This document shows, piece by piece, positions 46,501 through 57,483 of a stretch of 64,000 nt of DNA. Numbering within the stretch: position 1 is the first letter of the stretch; each line of letters begins with the position of its first letter. The position numbers were made by a program, and so were the translations under genes. The DNA lies in contig ML133412.1 of NCBI GenBank assembly GCA_003864495.1, positions 310,001 through 374,000 of the forward strand, written 5' to 3'. Below the pieces are notes generated by a model. The model saw nothing but the letters and a program-made list of their open reading frames with translations, did no database searches and was not told the DNA's origin. Origin of the DNA: Nemopilema nomurai (taxonomy: Eukaryota; Cnidaria; Scyphozoa; Rhizostomeae; Rhizostomatidae).

Positions 46501-49500
46501 TTCGTCAACACGTGTGCAGTAATTATAGGCCGGTCTTGACAGATGGCTGAGTTACCGAAAACCGATGCCTTAATGTAGATGCCTAGGCTTAAACAACTGC
46601 AGATCGAAAATTAATATGGCATCGTCAAAAATACCGAAAAATCTGACAAGCTCACTGAATCAAAGGAAAAGCTTGGTAGAATGATAACAAACATCACTAA
46701 TGAACAGAGGTGGGAAACTAGTGATTCTCTGTTGACCGTTATAAATCAATTATATAGAGTTTCGCCACCCACTTTCGGTCAAGTTCTTTGTAAACCTGCA
46801 AAAGCCAAGAAAACGACGGCTTGTTCCGGCTGTTGAGGCCGTAGTGGAAATAGACTAATGTGTAGTCATTGACGACGTAATGGTCAAGCGTTGCCTTGGC
46901 GAATCTATGGAGGAAACGAATTGTCACTGTAGCACCAATAATACTGTATAATATAACACCAATATTGAGACATAACAGGGCACCAATATTACTGGACAAT
47001 ATACAACGCAAATGTTGCTATTGTTAAATAACACCAATATTGATGTATGATATAACATCAATACCACTGCTATCATAACATAACACCAATATTACTGCTA
47101 TTATAGCATAACACCAGCTCTTCTGTATGAAATGATACCAATATTGCTGCTTTAAAAAAACATCATAATATTGGTGACCAAGAACATCGAATAAAGTATC
47201 AATACAAATCACTTTAAACTATAATATAAAAGTATAAATGTAGAATGTAAATTATAATACAAAAATATATGTTAGTAAAATAGGCAACAATAGCCACTTT
47301 TTAATTGTAGCCGATTTCTGGTAGCGAACAAATTAATGAATAAAAAGAATAAAATGATCAGAAATGAATAAAAAGCCACAATATGGCTGGCGAATGTTTG
47401 CCGGATTTATGAGTATCCTAAGCCTAGTTTAGTCTAGGTTTAGTCTAACTCCTGCAATTTTACTTGCACTGAAGAATCAGAGGTGTAAATCAAACTAAAT
47501 TGCTCTGATACGTATAGCTAAGAAAAAGCGATTAAAAACAAAGAAAATCTCAAGAAAAACATTTACATCGGACATTGTGGCCAAAACCGTACATGACTCG
47601 CAAAAAAATAAACTCAAGCAAAATCTTGCAAATTTTTATGAAAACAAATAAGAAAAATAAAAAATTATCAGTATCTAAATCCAAACCCTTCGAGCAGTAG
47701 AAATTAAAAAATGGAGTGTTATGATATTTATTAAATTGAAGATAAAAGTTTAAATAGCAGCAATAAGTAAATGAAGATAGTAATCTAGGCCAGAAATATC
47801 TTATCACATTCTACATGGACTTACTCTATCAAGCGTTGATGGTCGATCAGCTCCCTTTCCGGTAAACGACAAGCACTGAACGCGATAACAGGTCTACCCA
47901 TGATATCGTCACCTGGAAAACGATTAGTAGATGGGTATTCAGGGTGCCAAATGGAGAGAACAAATGGGTTTAGAAGAATAAAAAGAGACACAAATATTAA
48001 TATTCGAGTAAAAGAGGATCAAAATTAAGCAGATAGAAGGATTTGAAAATCTGATTCGCTTTAGCTGCTATGCAATAAAAAGAGGCAGCTGGAATTCATT
48101 TCGGACAATATGGCAGCGAAAATTATTCGCTGGTGCTTGGAGGAAAGGACACAGTAGAAAGTGAGAATTCGTGAGAAGTAAAAGGTAAGGAATTCACAGT
48201 ACACAGTATACTAAATATCAATTGAAATTTTAAGCTGTAGTTGCAAAACAGAGATTTGCAAAACAGAGATTTGCAAAATAGAGAATTTTCAAAAAAACAA
48301 GATGAAAAATAATAATGCGTCTTAATAAAAGAGGGGTGTAAATAGATTCTCGAATTGGACTTACCGGCGAGTTGAAAAATCTTGAATTTGGCAATGTCAG
48401 AGTACTGTTTCTCGATGTCTTCAAGAGATGGGATAGTGCTACCAGCGTCTGTCGATGAGGGCTTTTCCTGATCGTCGCCTTTCTTCGTATTATCAGTAGT
48501 CCCGTCTACTGTCGAAAGCGAAGCAATGTTTTCCACTTCTACAAGGAGGAAAAACATTGATTGATAATTCACTTTCAAGATAGCGAAATTTATGGTAATT
48601 ATATACGAGGAAGGCAGCAACAGAAGAAGAAAATGCCAAAATTGATTAGTTTATTTTTAAAAAAAATGCATTTATTTACATAAGTTTATTTCAAATAAAA
48701 AGTAAAAATCACAACACCAGAAAAGTTGAGTGATACCCCTCTGGTGTGTTGATCTTGTCCAGGGCATCAACCTCACAGGTGTGGGGATTATGAGACATGA
48801 GGAGGGGGTAACAAACTCAATCAAATAATAATAAAGTATGGAAGTTGATTCTAGGCATCAAAACAAGACCAACTTATTCTAGAAAAACGAAATTCTAAAT
48901 ATTATTTCAGAGCAGATGAGACCTAAAGTAGGGGTGGCTGTTTTTCCATTACTTATTAATCTTCCAGTGATAACAGTCTCATCTCCCCCACAACATACCG
49001 CACAACATCCCACGAAGCACCCCGTCCTTCTCATGCTATTTTTCAAAAAAACATTTTGATAGCAGTAGCATCATGCTAAAGCGTGCTTTTCTACAAGATG
49101 GACGTATTTATCATTTATTATATCACCCAAACGGAAAGGGGACATCTGCTGATGGGAAAGGTATAATGCAGAGGTCCGCAAAAAGAAATATCTGCCTGTC
49201 TATTACTAGTCTACTTTTAAGTCTACTACTATCAAGATGCTCTGTCAGTGCTAACAGGAACATTTTTATTCAGTTCTTCTTGATACACTAACTGCATTTG
49301 GAAACAATTGATTTCAGGGAGAATATTAAGGGTAATTTGGAAGGGGTTTTCGAAACATCTTGCTAATTGTATCCCCAAGACTCGTCTGATGTGTATCAAA
49401 TTATGAATAATTGCACGGTACACGTCTCTCTTCAAGACTAGAGAACAATTCTTGCTGAACATTTGATGTAAAATCAAAACCTACAATACCAAGCTTCACT

Positions 49501-52355
49501 GACATGCATATGATTTGAATCGTACGTAATAGATGGCTGCCAAGCTGAAATCGATTTCCCATGGACGATCCATCGACCAACAAAACTTACTAGGCAGAGG
49601 AGGTCTTGCTCGAGGCGGAGGTCTTTTAGTGTGCTGTCTTTCATTATCCATATTCAAAGAATCATACGCTCCTCGGTTTATATATCTGTTTGCGGCGCGA
49701 TCAAGCTACATAGAGCCTGCGAAGAGCAGAGACCTCGATGAAGCTTCGAGTGATTCAATGCAAACAGGACGGGCCTAAGTTTGCAATTGCAAGTTACACT
49801 CCAATCTTTCCAATACAACTGTAGTAGTAAGCGAAGATAAACATCTTGTGAAAAACATTGGAACTGCTGTTTGCGAAATGAGTAAACACAAGAAATGCAT
49901 TCAGCGGGATAATCCTTGCTTCAAGTGTACGGCGCTTACAAGGGTACTTTCAAAAGCGCAAGATGAAAGCCGGCAACTACACTGCGATAGACAACCTCCT
50001 CTATTTGCAGCAGTACAGTCTAGCCAGTGATAAACAGCACTAGACATGAAGCAAGGAGAACAGTTCGCAGTCGACTTTAATGCCAGTTTTTCCCACTGCA
50101 AGCCTGTTACCACCGCTATGGTTGCGCATTGCTCGATAATCAATACACGATGGAAAGTACTGTTTCCACTAAGAACCGCAAGAAAATACCTCACTAATGG
50201 TGGATACTTCTTAAGAATAAAACGGACACAGCTTGACAGCATATGTCTCGATACATGCACGCATTAAAGCGTATTGTGGCCGTCAGGAGAACATTTTCCT
50301 CCCCGTATCTTACGGCAGGTGTTGCTGGCAGCGAAAATAGAAAAATTGTGCGAAAGACAGGTGTACGTTATTGATCATAAATTCTTAATGGAAGTGCTCG
50401 CTGAGAATGGGATAAAGAACTAAACCTGGGAACTTAGTCATGGAAATCCCCAACAGTCGTAGCAGTAACAGTTTGCCATTGTTTTCATAAATATTCCCCA
50501 GTTGGCAACTTGGTAAAAATATATGTGAATATAAACGACAACACAAGCAGACTAAGCCTAAACAAAATCAGAAACAGAAGGGGCGTATTTTAATTATACG
50601 ATCAGAATAGATGTCTGAATACTTAGCTTGGTTAAAAATTAAGAAAAGAGAAGTCTCCGTTTTGTTCTTGAAGCTACAGTATTTGCATAGGAACCATTAA
50701 CTAAGACTTTGCCGAAATAATAAACACAACTTAAGGAGATAAGGCCCCATATTCATTAACATAAACAATTTGATGTGCTTTCAAAAAATGTACACAAATC
50801 ATTTCATTGAGCGCTATTGAGAGTGGATCAACATTGTATCCGATTCGAGGTCCAATCTGCTACAAATTCTTCTGTTGCTCAGAAGTGAATCAAACACCAA
50901 AGTACAAAACAAAACTTCTAAAGAACATTTTGCATATTCTACAGTTCAAAAATGCGACCAAGCAGTTGATTGGTAAGAATACTAGAAGCACAATAGAATC
51001 ATAATTTAAGCATGCAAAAATTATGGCTCTGCCAATTCTTGCTAGTGTGAAACTTTGTACCACAAAACAATTGTTCAAGGTCTTTCATAGTTAAGCCTTT
51101 GCACAACAATGTTATTCCTTGACTTAACAACAAGTTCAGAATCAGATGTAATAACTATGATTGATCTACTTTTGTTGGGTAGTGGCAATTTTACCTTTGA
51201 AGAGACGATGTGAAATTATTCATTAACTTACAATAGCAAGAAATAGTGGACCCGTAATTGTTTGTCTGTAAAAATTTGGATTCTGTTATTCCTTGCTAAT
51301 GTGAAAATATTTAATAAATGGAAACACAAGTTTTACGTAGCATGTTTTTGGATTTCTTAGTTTGCCTTTGTTGGCTCATACAAATATCATACTTCAAACA
51401 TGGTACTTAGGCCACGTTTAATTTCGGCACATTATGGCTATGTAGCCAATGGCTAGATTTTCAGAACAACACTGGCAGCAGTCCTTTTAACTAATTAAAA
51501 AAATGATGATGACCACACCAGAATTATGATTAACCTATGTCAAACAGAAGAGGAAAAAATATAATGCAAAAATGACTAAATAATCTAATTCAGTCTGCAG
51601 GATGGGCTGATATTATTATTGAAAGGATCATTTGCAGTTGAAACGAATAATACAGGTAGGACTCATTCTTCTTTCCTACAAAGGCTGTGTTTTTCTTTTT
51701 TCCAAAACTTCCCAAAATTATGCCTATGTCAGTCTTTGTAATATGAAAATAGGCCATGTGCGGCATTTCGCATGCCTTCATTACTTTGCTATGGCGTGCG
51801 ATGCGAACCGCTTTTTATCGGTTGTTTCTCATACCTGTTGTCAAGAACTGGGTGCTGCTTTTAAGGAGACCTATTTTGGCGACTTTGAGTTACCGCTGCT
51901 TTGAAAATCTTTGAACATAAGCATTTTTAAAATCGCACGCCTCATATTACAAAGACTGCTATGTTTAGTCACTTTGTCAATTAGTAATGTTACTCTAAGT
52001 TCAATTGAAAAGGTAATTTGTTAGCCCTTGCTTCAAATTGTTCATTTTATCATGATTTTAAGGTAACAAGAATATTTAAAAATGGACATATACCATGGTA
52101 GGTTTGCTTCATCAAGTCCTTATCAGCAGCCTCTTGATCAGGAGTAACTTGAAAATCATCCTTGAACACTATGCCTTTACTTCGCCTATGAACAGGATTA
52201 CCTCTCCTTAGCTTCACATTAGGCTTGCTCTGTTTTGTGCCAAGAAAATGTTCAATGTCTTCATCTTCGTTTGGTACATCATCAATTTTCACCAATTGTT
52301 CTGTGTCAAGGTTTTCAAATGGTTCATCATCATTTTTCAGGTTCTGAACATCCAT
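40515..52355 (-). CDS. ARHGAP1: Rho GTPase-activating protein 1-like (p50RhoGAP/CDC42GAP type)
   Basis: Twelve coding exons: 52355-52094, 48538-48365, 47912-47825, 46904-46773, 46249-46163, 45850-45752, 44692-44579, 43938-43865, 43147-43070, 42535-42410, 41906-41800 and 40706-40515. They give 510 residues in one frame, with GT-AG at every intron. An acceptor at 52380-52379 shows a further 5' UTR exon upstream. Residues about 130-280 form the BCH/Sec14-like domain ([57 protein letters not shown]). Residues about 310-500 form the RhoGAP domain: [24 protein letters not shown], the arginine finger in EGIFRRSP (about Arg352), [19 protein letters not shown], and [12 protein letters not shown]. It should stimulate GTP hydrolysis by Cdc42/Rho-type GTPases at endosomal or plasma membranes. 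The linker before the GAP domain lacks the proline-rich SH3 site of the human protein. ARHGAP8 is the alternative orthologue label. Confidence 0.95.
40763..40990 (+). mobile_element. tRNA-derived SINE
   Basis: The 5' end is tRNA-like, with a pol III A box tggctcagtgg at 40774-40784 and a B box ggttcgagtcc at 40818-40828 at normal tRNA spacing. The 5' and 3' ends do not form a proper acceptor stem, so it is not a working tRNA gene. An unrelated body follows and ends in an (aaatc)n-type tail near 40971-40990. It sits inside the last intron of the ARHGAP1-like gene, opposite in orientation. Confidence 0.75.
41540..41783. repeat. Degenerate ~22-bp minisatellite
   Basis: About ten diverged copies of a unit like agagcgtagaacgcagacaag, in the last intron of the ARHGAP1-like gene just before the exon at 41906-41800. 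Confidence 0.7.
42170..42225 (+). repeat. Dispersed repeat family, 3'-end fragment
   Basis: Shares attgtgaagttttgtaccgc with the end of the copy at 57866-58030 and with 51030-51085. Confidence 0.45.
42868..43075. repeat. ~34-bp minisatellite abutting an ARHGAP1 splice donor
   Basis: Six or so units of tatgtaatataaagacaatta plus a gttacaacc-type end. The last unit reaches the donor of the exon at 43147-43070, so the intronic part of that 5' splice site is itself repeat sequence. Confidence 0.8.
43296..43468. mobile_element. 173-bp inverted-repeat element with G runs (MITE-like)
   Basis: The ends are ggcaccgcggagcg and cgctctgcggtgcc, a 14-bp terminal inverted repeat with one mismatch. The inside is AT-rich with a G run of about 13 near 43337 and a gggggtgggggtgggggt tract near 43420. 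No coding capacity. It lies 150 bp from the arginine-finger exon of the ARHGAP1-like gene. Confidence 0.6.
43990..44212. repeat. ~66-bp tandem repeat, three copies
   Basis: The unit begins tgtttattgaagtcaagaag and ends tcacgaaaatttgacgccac. Copies start at about 44008, 44074 and 44139, with a partial one at 44204. In an intron of the ARHGAP1-like gene. Confidence 0.85.
44965..45480. repeat. Minisatellite with 45/55-bp alternating higher-order structure
   Basis: The core agatgaatcagaatgatcagagcaatc recurs at 45012, 45057, 45102, 45157, 45202, 45257, 45302 and 45357. Spacing is 45, 45, 55, 45, 55, 45, 55, so most of the array is a roughly 100-bp two-unit repeat. Both strands have long open frames through it; these are artefacts of the repeat. 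Confidence 0.88.
46925..47180. repeat. Irregular 'acaccaatatt' repeat tract
   Basis: The words caccaatatt(a/g)ctg and tataacacc recur every 25-55 bp through this intron of the ARHGAP1-like gene. An old, degenerate tandem array. Confidence 0.6.
51030..51085 (+). repeat. Dispersed repeat family, 3'-end fragment
   Basis: Contains gctagtgtgaaactttgtaccacaaa, similar to the end of the copy at 57866 and to the fragment at 42170. It lies in the first coding intron of the ARHGAP1-like gene. Confidence 0.4.
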
Positions 52356-52379
52356 AGTTAACCAAATCCTTTTGTGGCC

Positions 52380-55300
52380 TAGAAAATAAGGACATTTTCA
52401 TGCGAGAACAGTCATCTATTTTCTTTCAGTTTAAGAATTTTTTCAACTCAAGAAAGTCTTTCTTTGAGTTGGACTCAAATACAGCTTATCTAAAATACAA
52501 AGCTTTTTGTCACATAGCAAATTAGGTTAAAACAATTACGCACATTTTTGCTTCTGGAGATGACTATACATGTACTAAGCTTTATTTGCTCCAAAGTTTG
52601 GATTAAGTTTTATTTTATGTTCTCAAAGGAACAAAGCATATCATCAGGCTCAACATAAGAAATATTTGCAATAATACATTATTCATCAATGGTACATTCA
52701 TAGAAAGGTTGTTAACTTGGAAACAAAAAAACCAAAAAATTTTATGTACACAGACTTGTGGTGTTAAGTAATAAAAAAAATCAAACTTTATTTCTTGCTT
52801 AAAATAAACATAGGCACTATGGGATATAAATTTTTTTAAATTTTCTACCAGGAAATTAAACTCCCTCTAATTAACGGGTATCAAATTTTTATTTCCTTGA
52901 ACGATTCCCTTGTTTGCCATAAGATGGTTTGACATTATTTTTCTCTTCTGTGGGACTGCACATCGACAGCATTACCCCAAAACTTTAGAAGCCAGAAACT
53001 CTCCACAAACAAAGGACAGGGACCAAAGAGTTTGTAAAAGTGGCTATCTAAATACAATAAAACTACCTCAGACCAAAATCCCAACATAATGCATTTATTT
53101 GTCATGAAGTGACCTATATCTATATCAATTAAACATACAGTGACAACAATTTTTGTATAATTAGGCAAGCTATGTCATCTTTTCACCTAATGGTTTTGGA
53201 GTCTGTCTACATTTCAATAAAAATCCCATTCTTTGAAAACAGAAAGGGTTTGTCTTTTCTCTTGTAAAGTTACATGTTAAGTAAAGCTGTTCAATTATAA
53301 CCAATCATGCGCTCTTCTTATCACCCTCTAGTGTTTTCAATCTGCAACTGGCTATTTATTTTGTCAGCTTTTAGTTAATTTCTGACATTTGCATGCTCTG
53401 AGGAATGTCAGACTAGAAAGTACTTTAAGAATGCAAAAGCTAGTTTCCCTATTTCTCGCTATTGTGACCTAAATCAATGACAAATGTATGCAGTTGTCAA
53501 TCTTTAAGTAACCTTATTGTTGCAAATTTTTTTTCATCAGTTGTTTAGCTTGCTTGAAACAGGATTTGCTAAGTTTAATGCATCTACATGTCTTGCCAAA
53601 GTTTAAAACACTCGGCTTGAGCCATACAAAATATCATATTGTTTATCTGCAATTAATGGAAAGCTAAAGGCTCTTGGTGGATCTTGGTAATGCCATTTAA
53701 AAGGAAACATAGCAGCATAATACCTGCCTATCCTAGAATAACAAGTTTTCGAATAAGATTTTGAGCTGCCTTTGACATGGAATAGTACCTTCTACACACT
53801 GCTCAAGTGATCAACAAGCAGAAACACCTTTCGCTGTTAAATAACGCGAAGTTGGAGAAAAAATAAAGAGTTACAAAGGGATTAGCTTTAAAGGTTATAA
53901 CGAACAAGCAATTTTGGGAAATATATTAAGTTTTGATCATGAATCCAACAATCACCTTTATCGTCAAGACAGTTTTCTAAAATAATATTTATAGTCGAAG
54001 GAGAAGGAACCGGTTGGTTAGGCCATAGTCTTTTAGTCACAATAACTGACGAAGGAGACACTTCATGGGCCTAAAAAAAGCAATAAACTTACAATATGCT
54101 TAAGGATACATTTTTACTACAAACATGAGTTACCTGTAAACATTTAATGTTTCATGCCAGCCTTTTGTTGTGAAAAGAATGGTAAAATATCGACACCCTA
54201 TTACTAGATGGTTTCATCTTCATGAACAATGCGCCTCCCCAACGCCAATCAAAATACTAGCTCGCAGTTGCTCCTGAGGCAGGCAAAGGGAAAAATTCAA
54301 TCAACTGGAGACTCGTAATACCATCAATATTTCACACAAAGGGCTTTCATTCTTTTCTTTTAATGTCAAATGCAGAATTAATGACTTTTTTCTGCTTGAT
54401 TTTAAAAGAGCAATTGTCAAAATGAAAGTGATGAAGAATCTAATTTGTTTTATTTGTCACGCTTTAATTTGGTCACCATGTTGTTGCTGCACATCTCAAA
54501 AACCAACTCTAAAGGCTAAAGGAATTAGAAACATAATTTGTACCGCGAAGCCTCTTAAATAATTTAGGATGACATAAATGTGGCCTTTCTTTGAAGCACA
54601 TTAAGATCCATACTTTTACAGCACAAAAAATTGATAGCTTTTCACAAGTGCTGAATTTTTCTGGAGGGAGTGATCAACAATTAGCGAGATTTGAGAAGGG
54701 GCAAAGAGTATTTGAGGTGGAATGCAGAAGAGTTTCATATTTTATCAATTGGGACTTATATATTACTTCTTTATTTTTCATTGCAAATGCAGATATTAGT
54801 TTCAATTAAAACTATCAAAAGCAAATCATTAAGAAAAATGAAAGATATGTTTCTGGCTTCTGCTACCAAAGACTTTATCAACTGCCAAATATATCTTCAG
54901 ATGAATTCTTTGCCATTAACATTGGCAAGATCCAATTATGAATCAGTGGCTAAATCTTGCCATACACGAGGCTTCTCTTTAAAAATGTTTGTGAGCCTTA
55001 ACCCCTTTATTTCAACACTATTTATACAATCGATATTTCATTTTTCCATAAGCCACTTTGCTTTTTCAACCAAAAGTCAGTTTGCACTCTGTAAAAATTT
55101 CTTGTGTCTGTCCTAATCTCTTTACAAAACAATTATGCATGAAATTTCTGACTTTTGAAAAACTAATGAAGATTTTTAACACAGGTGGATCAAACATGGT
55201 CGCATAATTTTGGGCTATCCACCTTCTTCTAAATTATAAATCAATTACATAAAACATCACCATAAATTACCAAGAGGTTTAAACACAGAATGGGTCTAAC

Positions 55301-55410
55301 TTTGCAAAATTTTTATTCAATTTCAAGTTAAAGTAATTTGAAGTCTAGACTTGCTCAAGACCATTTTCTCTCTTGCCTACCTTCAACCAAGCCTTAAACT
55401 AACAAACATT
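52380..55410. other. Upstream region of ARHGAP1-like gene and 3' flank of AtuA gene
   Basis: Must contain the 5' UTR exon(s) and promoter of the ARHGAP1-like gene, which I cannot place. A dispersed repeat lies at 53290-53475. No coding exon is supported. Confidence 0.45.
53290..53475 (+). repeat. Dispersed repeat family, copy 2
   Basis: Shares tataaccaatcatgcgctctt, ctctagtg, a ttctgac.tttgcat block, gtcagac.(a)gaaagtactttaa and a ctattgtga end with copy 3 at 57866-58030. Confidence 0.65.
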
Positions 55411-57483
55411 TTATTCATATGAATCTGTAAGCCTTTCAGAGGTTGAAGGAAGCAAATCTGGAACATTTTTTATCTTAAAGTCAAGTAGCATTTGTCCAAA
55501 GCCTTTTCCTTGTGGATCACTTCTTAATGATGCAATGCCACCTCCTCCCAGAGAGTCTTTCAGGACAAAGTTTAATGCACTGATTCCAGGCAGCTCATAT
55601 CGCTTCACTTTGATTTTCTGATTCTGATCTTCAAAAACATGAGAAAAATATGCTTCCACTGTTTCCTCTGTAAGTGCATCTTTGACAAAGGAATAGAACC
55701 CTGGATTTTTGCAAACTACTCCAATATTAGCATCATTTCCTTTGTCACCACTTCTTGTATATGCAAGTGCACCCAGAGGAAAAGTACAAGACCCCTTATT
55801 AAGGTTCTTTAAGAATGGATGTTGTTGAGATGTCTCAGAAAATTTTCCTTTATGATCTGCTTTGTCATCCAATTTGGCGTCAGATTTCTTTGATTCAGGC
55901 TGTTGGAACTTCTCCACAAACTCTCCATTCATAAAGATATCTACATCAACTTTTTCTTTTGGATATAAGTAAGAGAACAATTTTAAAACTGGGGAAACTC
56001 TGGGCCGTCCACCAATAAGATGAGTGAGGCCTGGTGCCATTCCTGTCCCAGCTGGAGCGATTTCTCTTGCAAAAATTTCAAGGGCCTCTTTCTTAGAATG
56101 TTGAGCAGCCATCCAGAGCACAATTTCTCTTGTATTTGCATTCAGTGCATGAGAACCATAGGAGTGTTCTGCACCTAAGAATTCTACATGTGTCTTTGAA
56201 AAGTCTGGTAATCCCAAAACAGAAAACATTGTCCTGCACCTTTTAAAGATACTGTCTGCCACTCTGTCTGCCTTTTGTGCAGCATGAGGTCCTACAACAG
56301 GACACACTGCTGTAGCTCTGAATCCATCCAAATAAGTGCCACTCACTTTTAATGTACTTGAAGGTGGCTTGCCTCTAGCATTGGAAACAACTACTGCATT
56401 ACAGTTGTTAGCATCTAGCACAGACCTCAAACTCACTTGCGAGAAATCGCATGTAACATCAGGCAAGAAATAATTCTGTGGGTCGCCAATCTCGTAAACT
56501 AGCTGCTCTGAGACCGTGCCTTTGGTCACAAGGCCGCCAGTTGCTTGCGGTTTAGTGACCATGAACACACCATCAGCAGCACATTCCACTATTGGAAAAC
56601 CTATGTTGTGCCAGTCTGGAACCATTTCCCAACCAGAGAATATACCCCCTGTCACTTGAGCACCACACTCAATCAAGTGTCCAGCCAGACTCCCAGATGC
56701 TAAGAGATCATAATCACTAGGCAGCCACTTGAAAGTGTGCAGAAGAGGAGCAAGCGCCATGGCACTGTCCACACAGCGGCCTGTTACAACAATATCTGCA
56801 CCAAGATCAAGTGCACGAGAGATTGGCCAGCCACCCAAATAGGCATTCATACTCGTGATGAACTTGGCTTTGTTTGCTACTTCTCCTAAAACATCTGGTC
56901 CCATCTCACCAGCCAGAAGGTCCTTCAACTTGGGCATTATGTCGTCTCCAGTTACAACAGCAATGTTCATATCAACACCAGCCTTCTCACATTGTTTCTT
57001 CAGTGCCATTGCACAAGCATTAGGATTCACTCCCCCAGCATTGCTAAGCACCCTTATCCCCTTCTTCTTTATGTCCTTCAAAAGTGGTCCAATTGCAACA
57101 TTAACAAAATCTGGGGCATACCCCATTTCTGGCACTTTCTTCTTTGCTGCAGTCAAAAGCGACATTGTTATCTCTGACAAGTAATCAAACATCAAAAAGT
57201 CCAGGTTCCCAGACTGCACCAATTGGGGGGCAGCTACTGCTGTATCCCCCCAAAACCCTGACGCACAGCCAATGCGGACAGTCTTGCCATTCAGTTTAAA
57301 CCTTGTACTGAATCTATCTTGCATTGTGCTTGAAACTTCTGAATTTGCCGAGAAAGACCTACAACCTTGCAGAGCAGTGGAGTTTCGACTCTGTTTTGTA
57401 CCCAAAGGCATTCCATGTCTGGTTATTCTGTTAGGCCCAAAGATACGAGGGCAGCAGCGGGAACGGGCCACTGTCGAAATCAT
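55411..57483 (-). CDS. AtuA-type (DUF1446) two-domain protein, intronless
   Basis: A single 690-codon frame. Residues about 66-510 are an AtuA domain (KTVRIGCASGFWGDTAVAA, FDYLSEITMSLL, SNAGGVNPNACA, NAYLGGWPISRALDLGADIVVTGRCVDSA, LIECGAQVTGG). Residues about 565-680 are the AtuA-like C-terminal domain (LAYTRSGDKGNDANIGV, ALNFVLKDSLGGGG). In Pseudomonas, AtuA belongs to the acyclic terpene (citronellol/geranyl) utilisation cluster, but its reaction is not well defined, so no specific reaction is claimed. The first 45 residues are rich in Arg and Ser and nearly free of acid (MISTVARSRCCPRIFGPNR), which suggests a mitochondrial leader. The start at 57483 is the first ATG of the frame and retains that leader. 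AATAAA overlaps the stop codon, and another lies about 95 bp further on. The single-exon form next to intron-rich neighbours suggests retroposition or old transfer. Confidence 0.9.
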   Translation of the reverse strand: MISTVARSRCCPRIFGPNRITRHGMPLGTKQSRNSTALQGCRSFSANSEVSSTMQDRFSTRFKLNGKTVRIGCASGFWGDTAVAAPQLVQSGNLDFLMFDYLSEITMSLLTAAKKKVPEMGYAPDFVNVAIGPLLKDIKKKGIRVLSNAGGVNPNACAMALKKQCEKAGVDMNIAVVTGDDIMPKLKDLLAGEMGPDVLGEVANKAKFITSMNAYLGGWPISRALDLGADIVVTGRCVDSAMALAPLLHTFKWLPSDYDLLASGSLAGHLIECGAQVTGGIFSGWEMVPDWHNIGFPIVECAADGVFMVTKPQATGGLVTKGTVSEQLVYEIGDPQNYFLPDVTCDFSQVSLRSVLDANNCNAVVVSNARGKPPSSTLKVSGTYLDGFRATAVCPVVGPHAAQKADRVADSIFKRCRTMFSVLGLPDFSKTHVEFLGAEHSYGSHALNANTREIVLWMAAQHSKKEALEIFAREIAPAGTGMAPGLTHLIGGRPRVSPVLKLFSYLYPKEKVDVDIFMNGEFVEKFQQPESKKSDAKLDDKADHKGKFSETSQQHPFLKNLNKGSCTFPLGALAYTRSGDKGNDANIGVVCKNPGFYSFVKDALTEETVEAYFSHVFEDQNQKIKVKRYELPGISALNFVLKDSLGGGGIASLRSDPQGKGFGQMLLDFKIKNVPDLLPSTSERLTDSYE

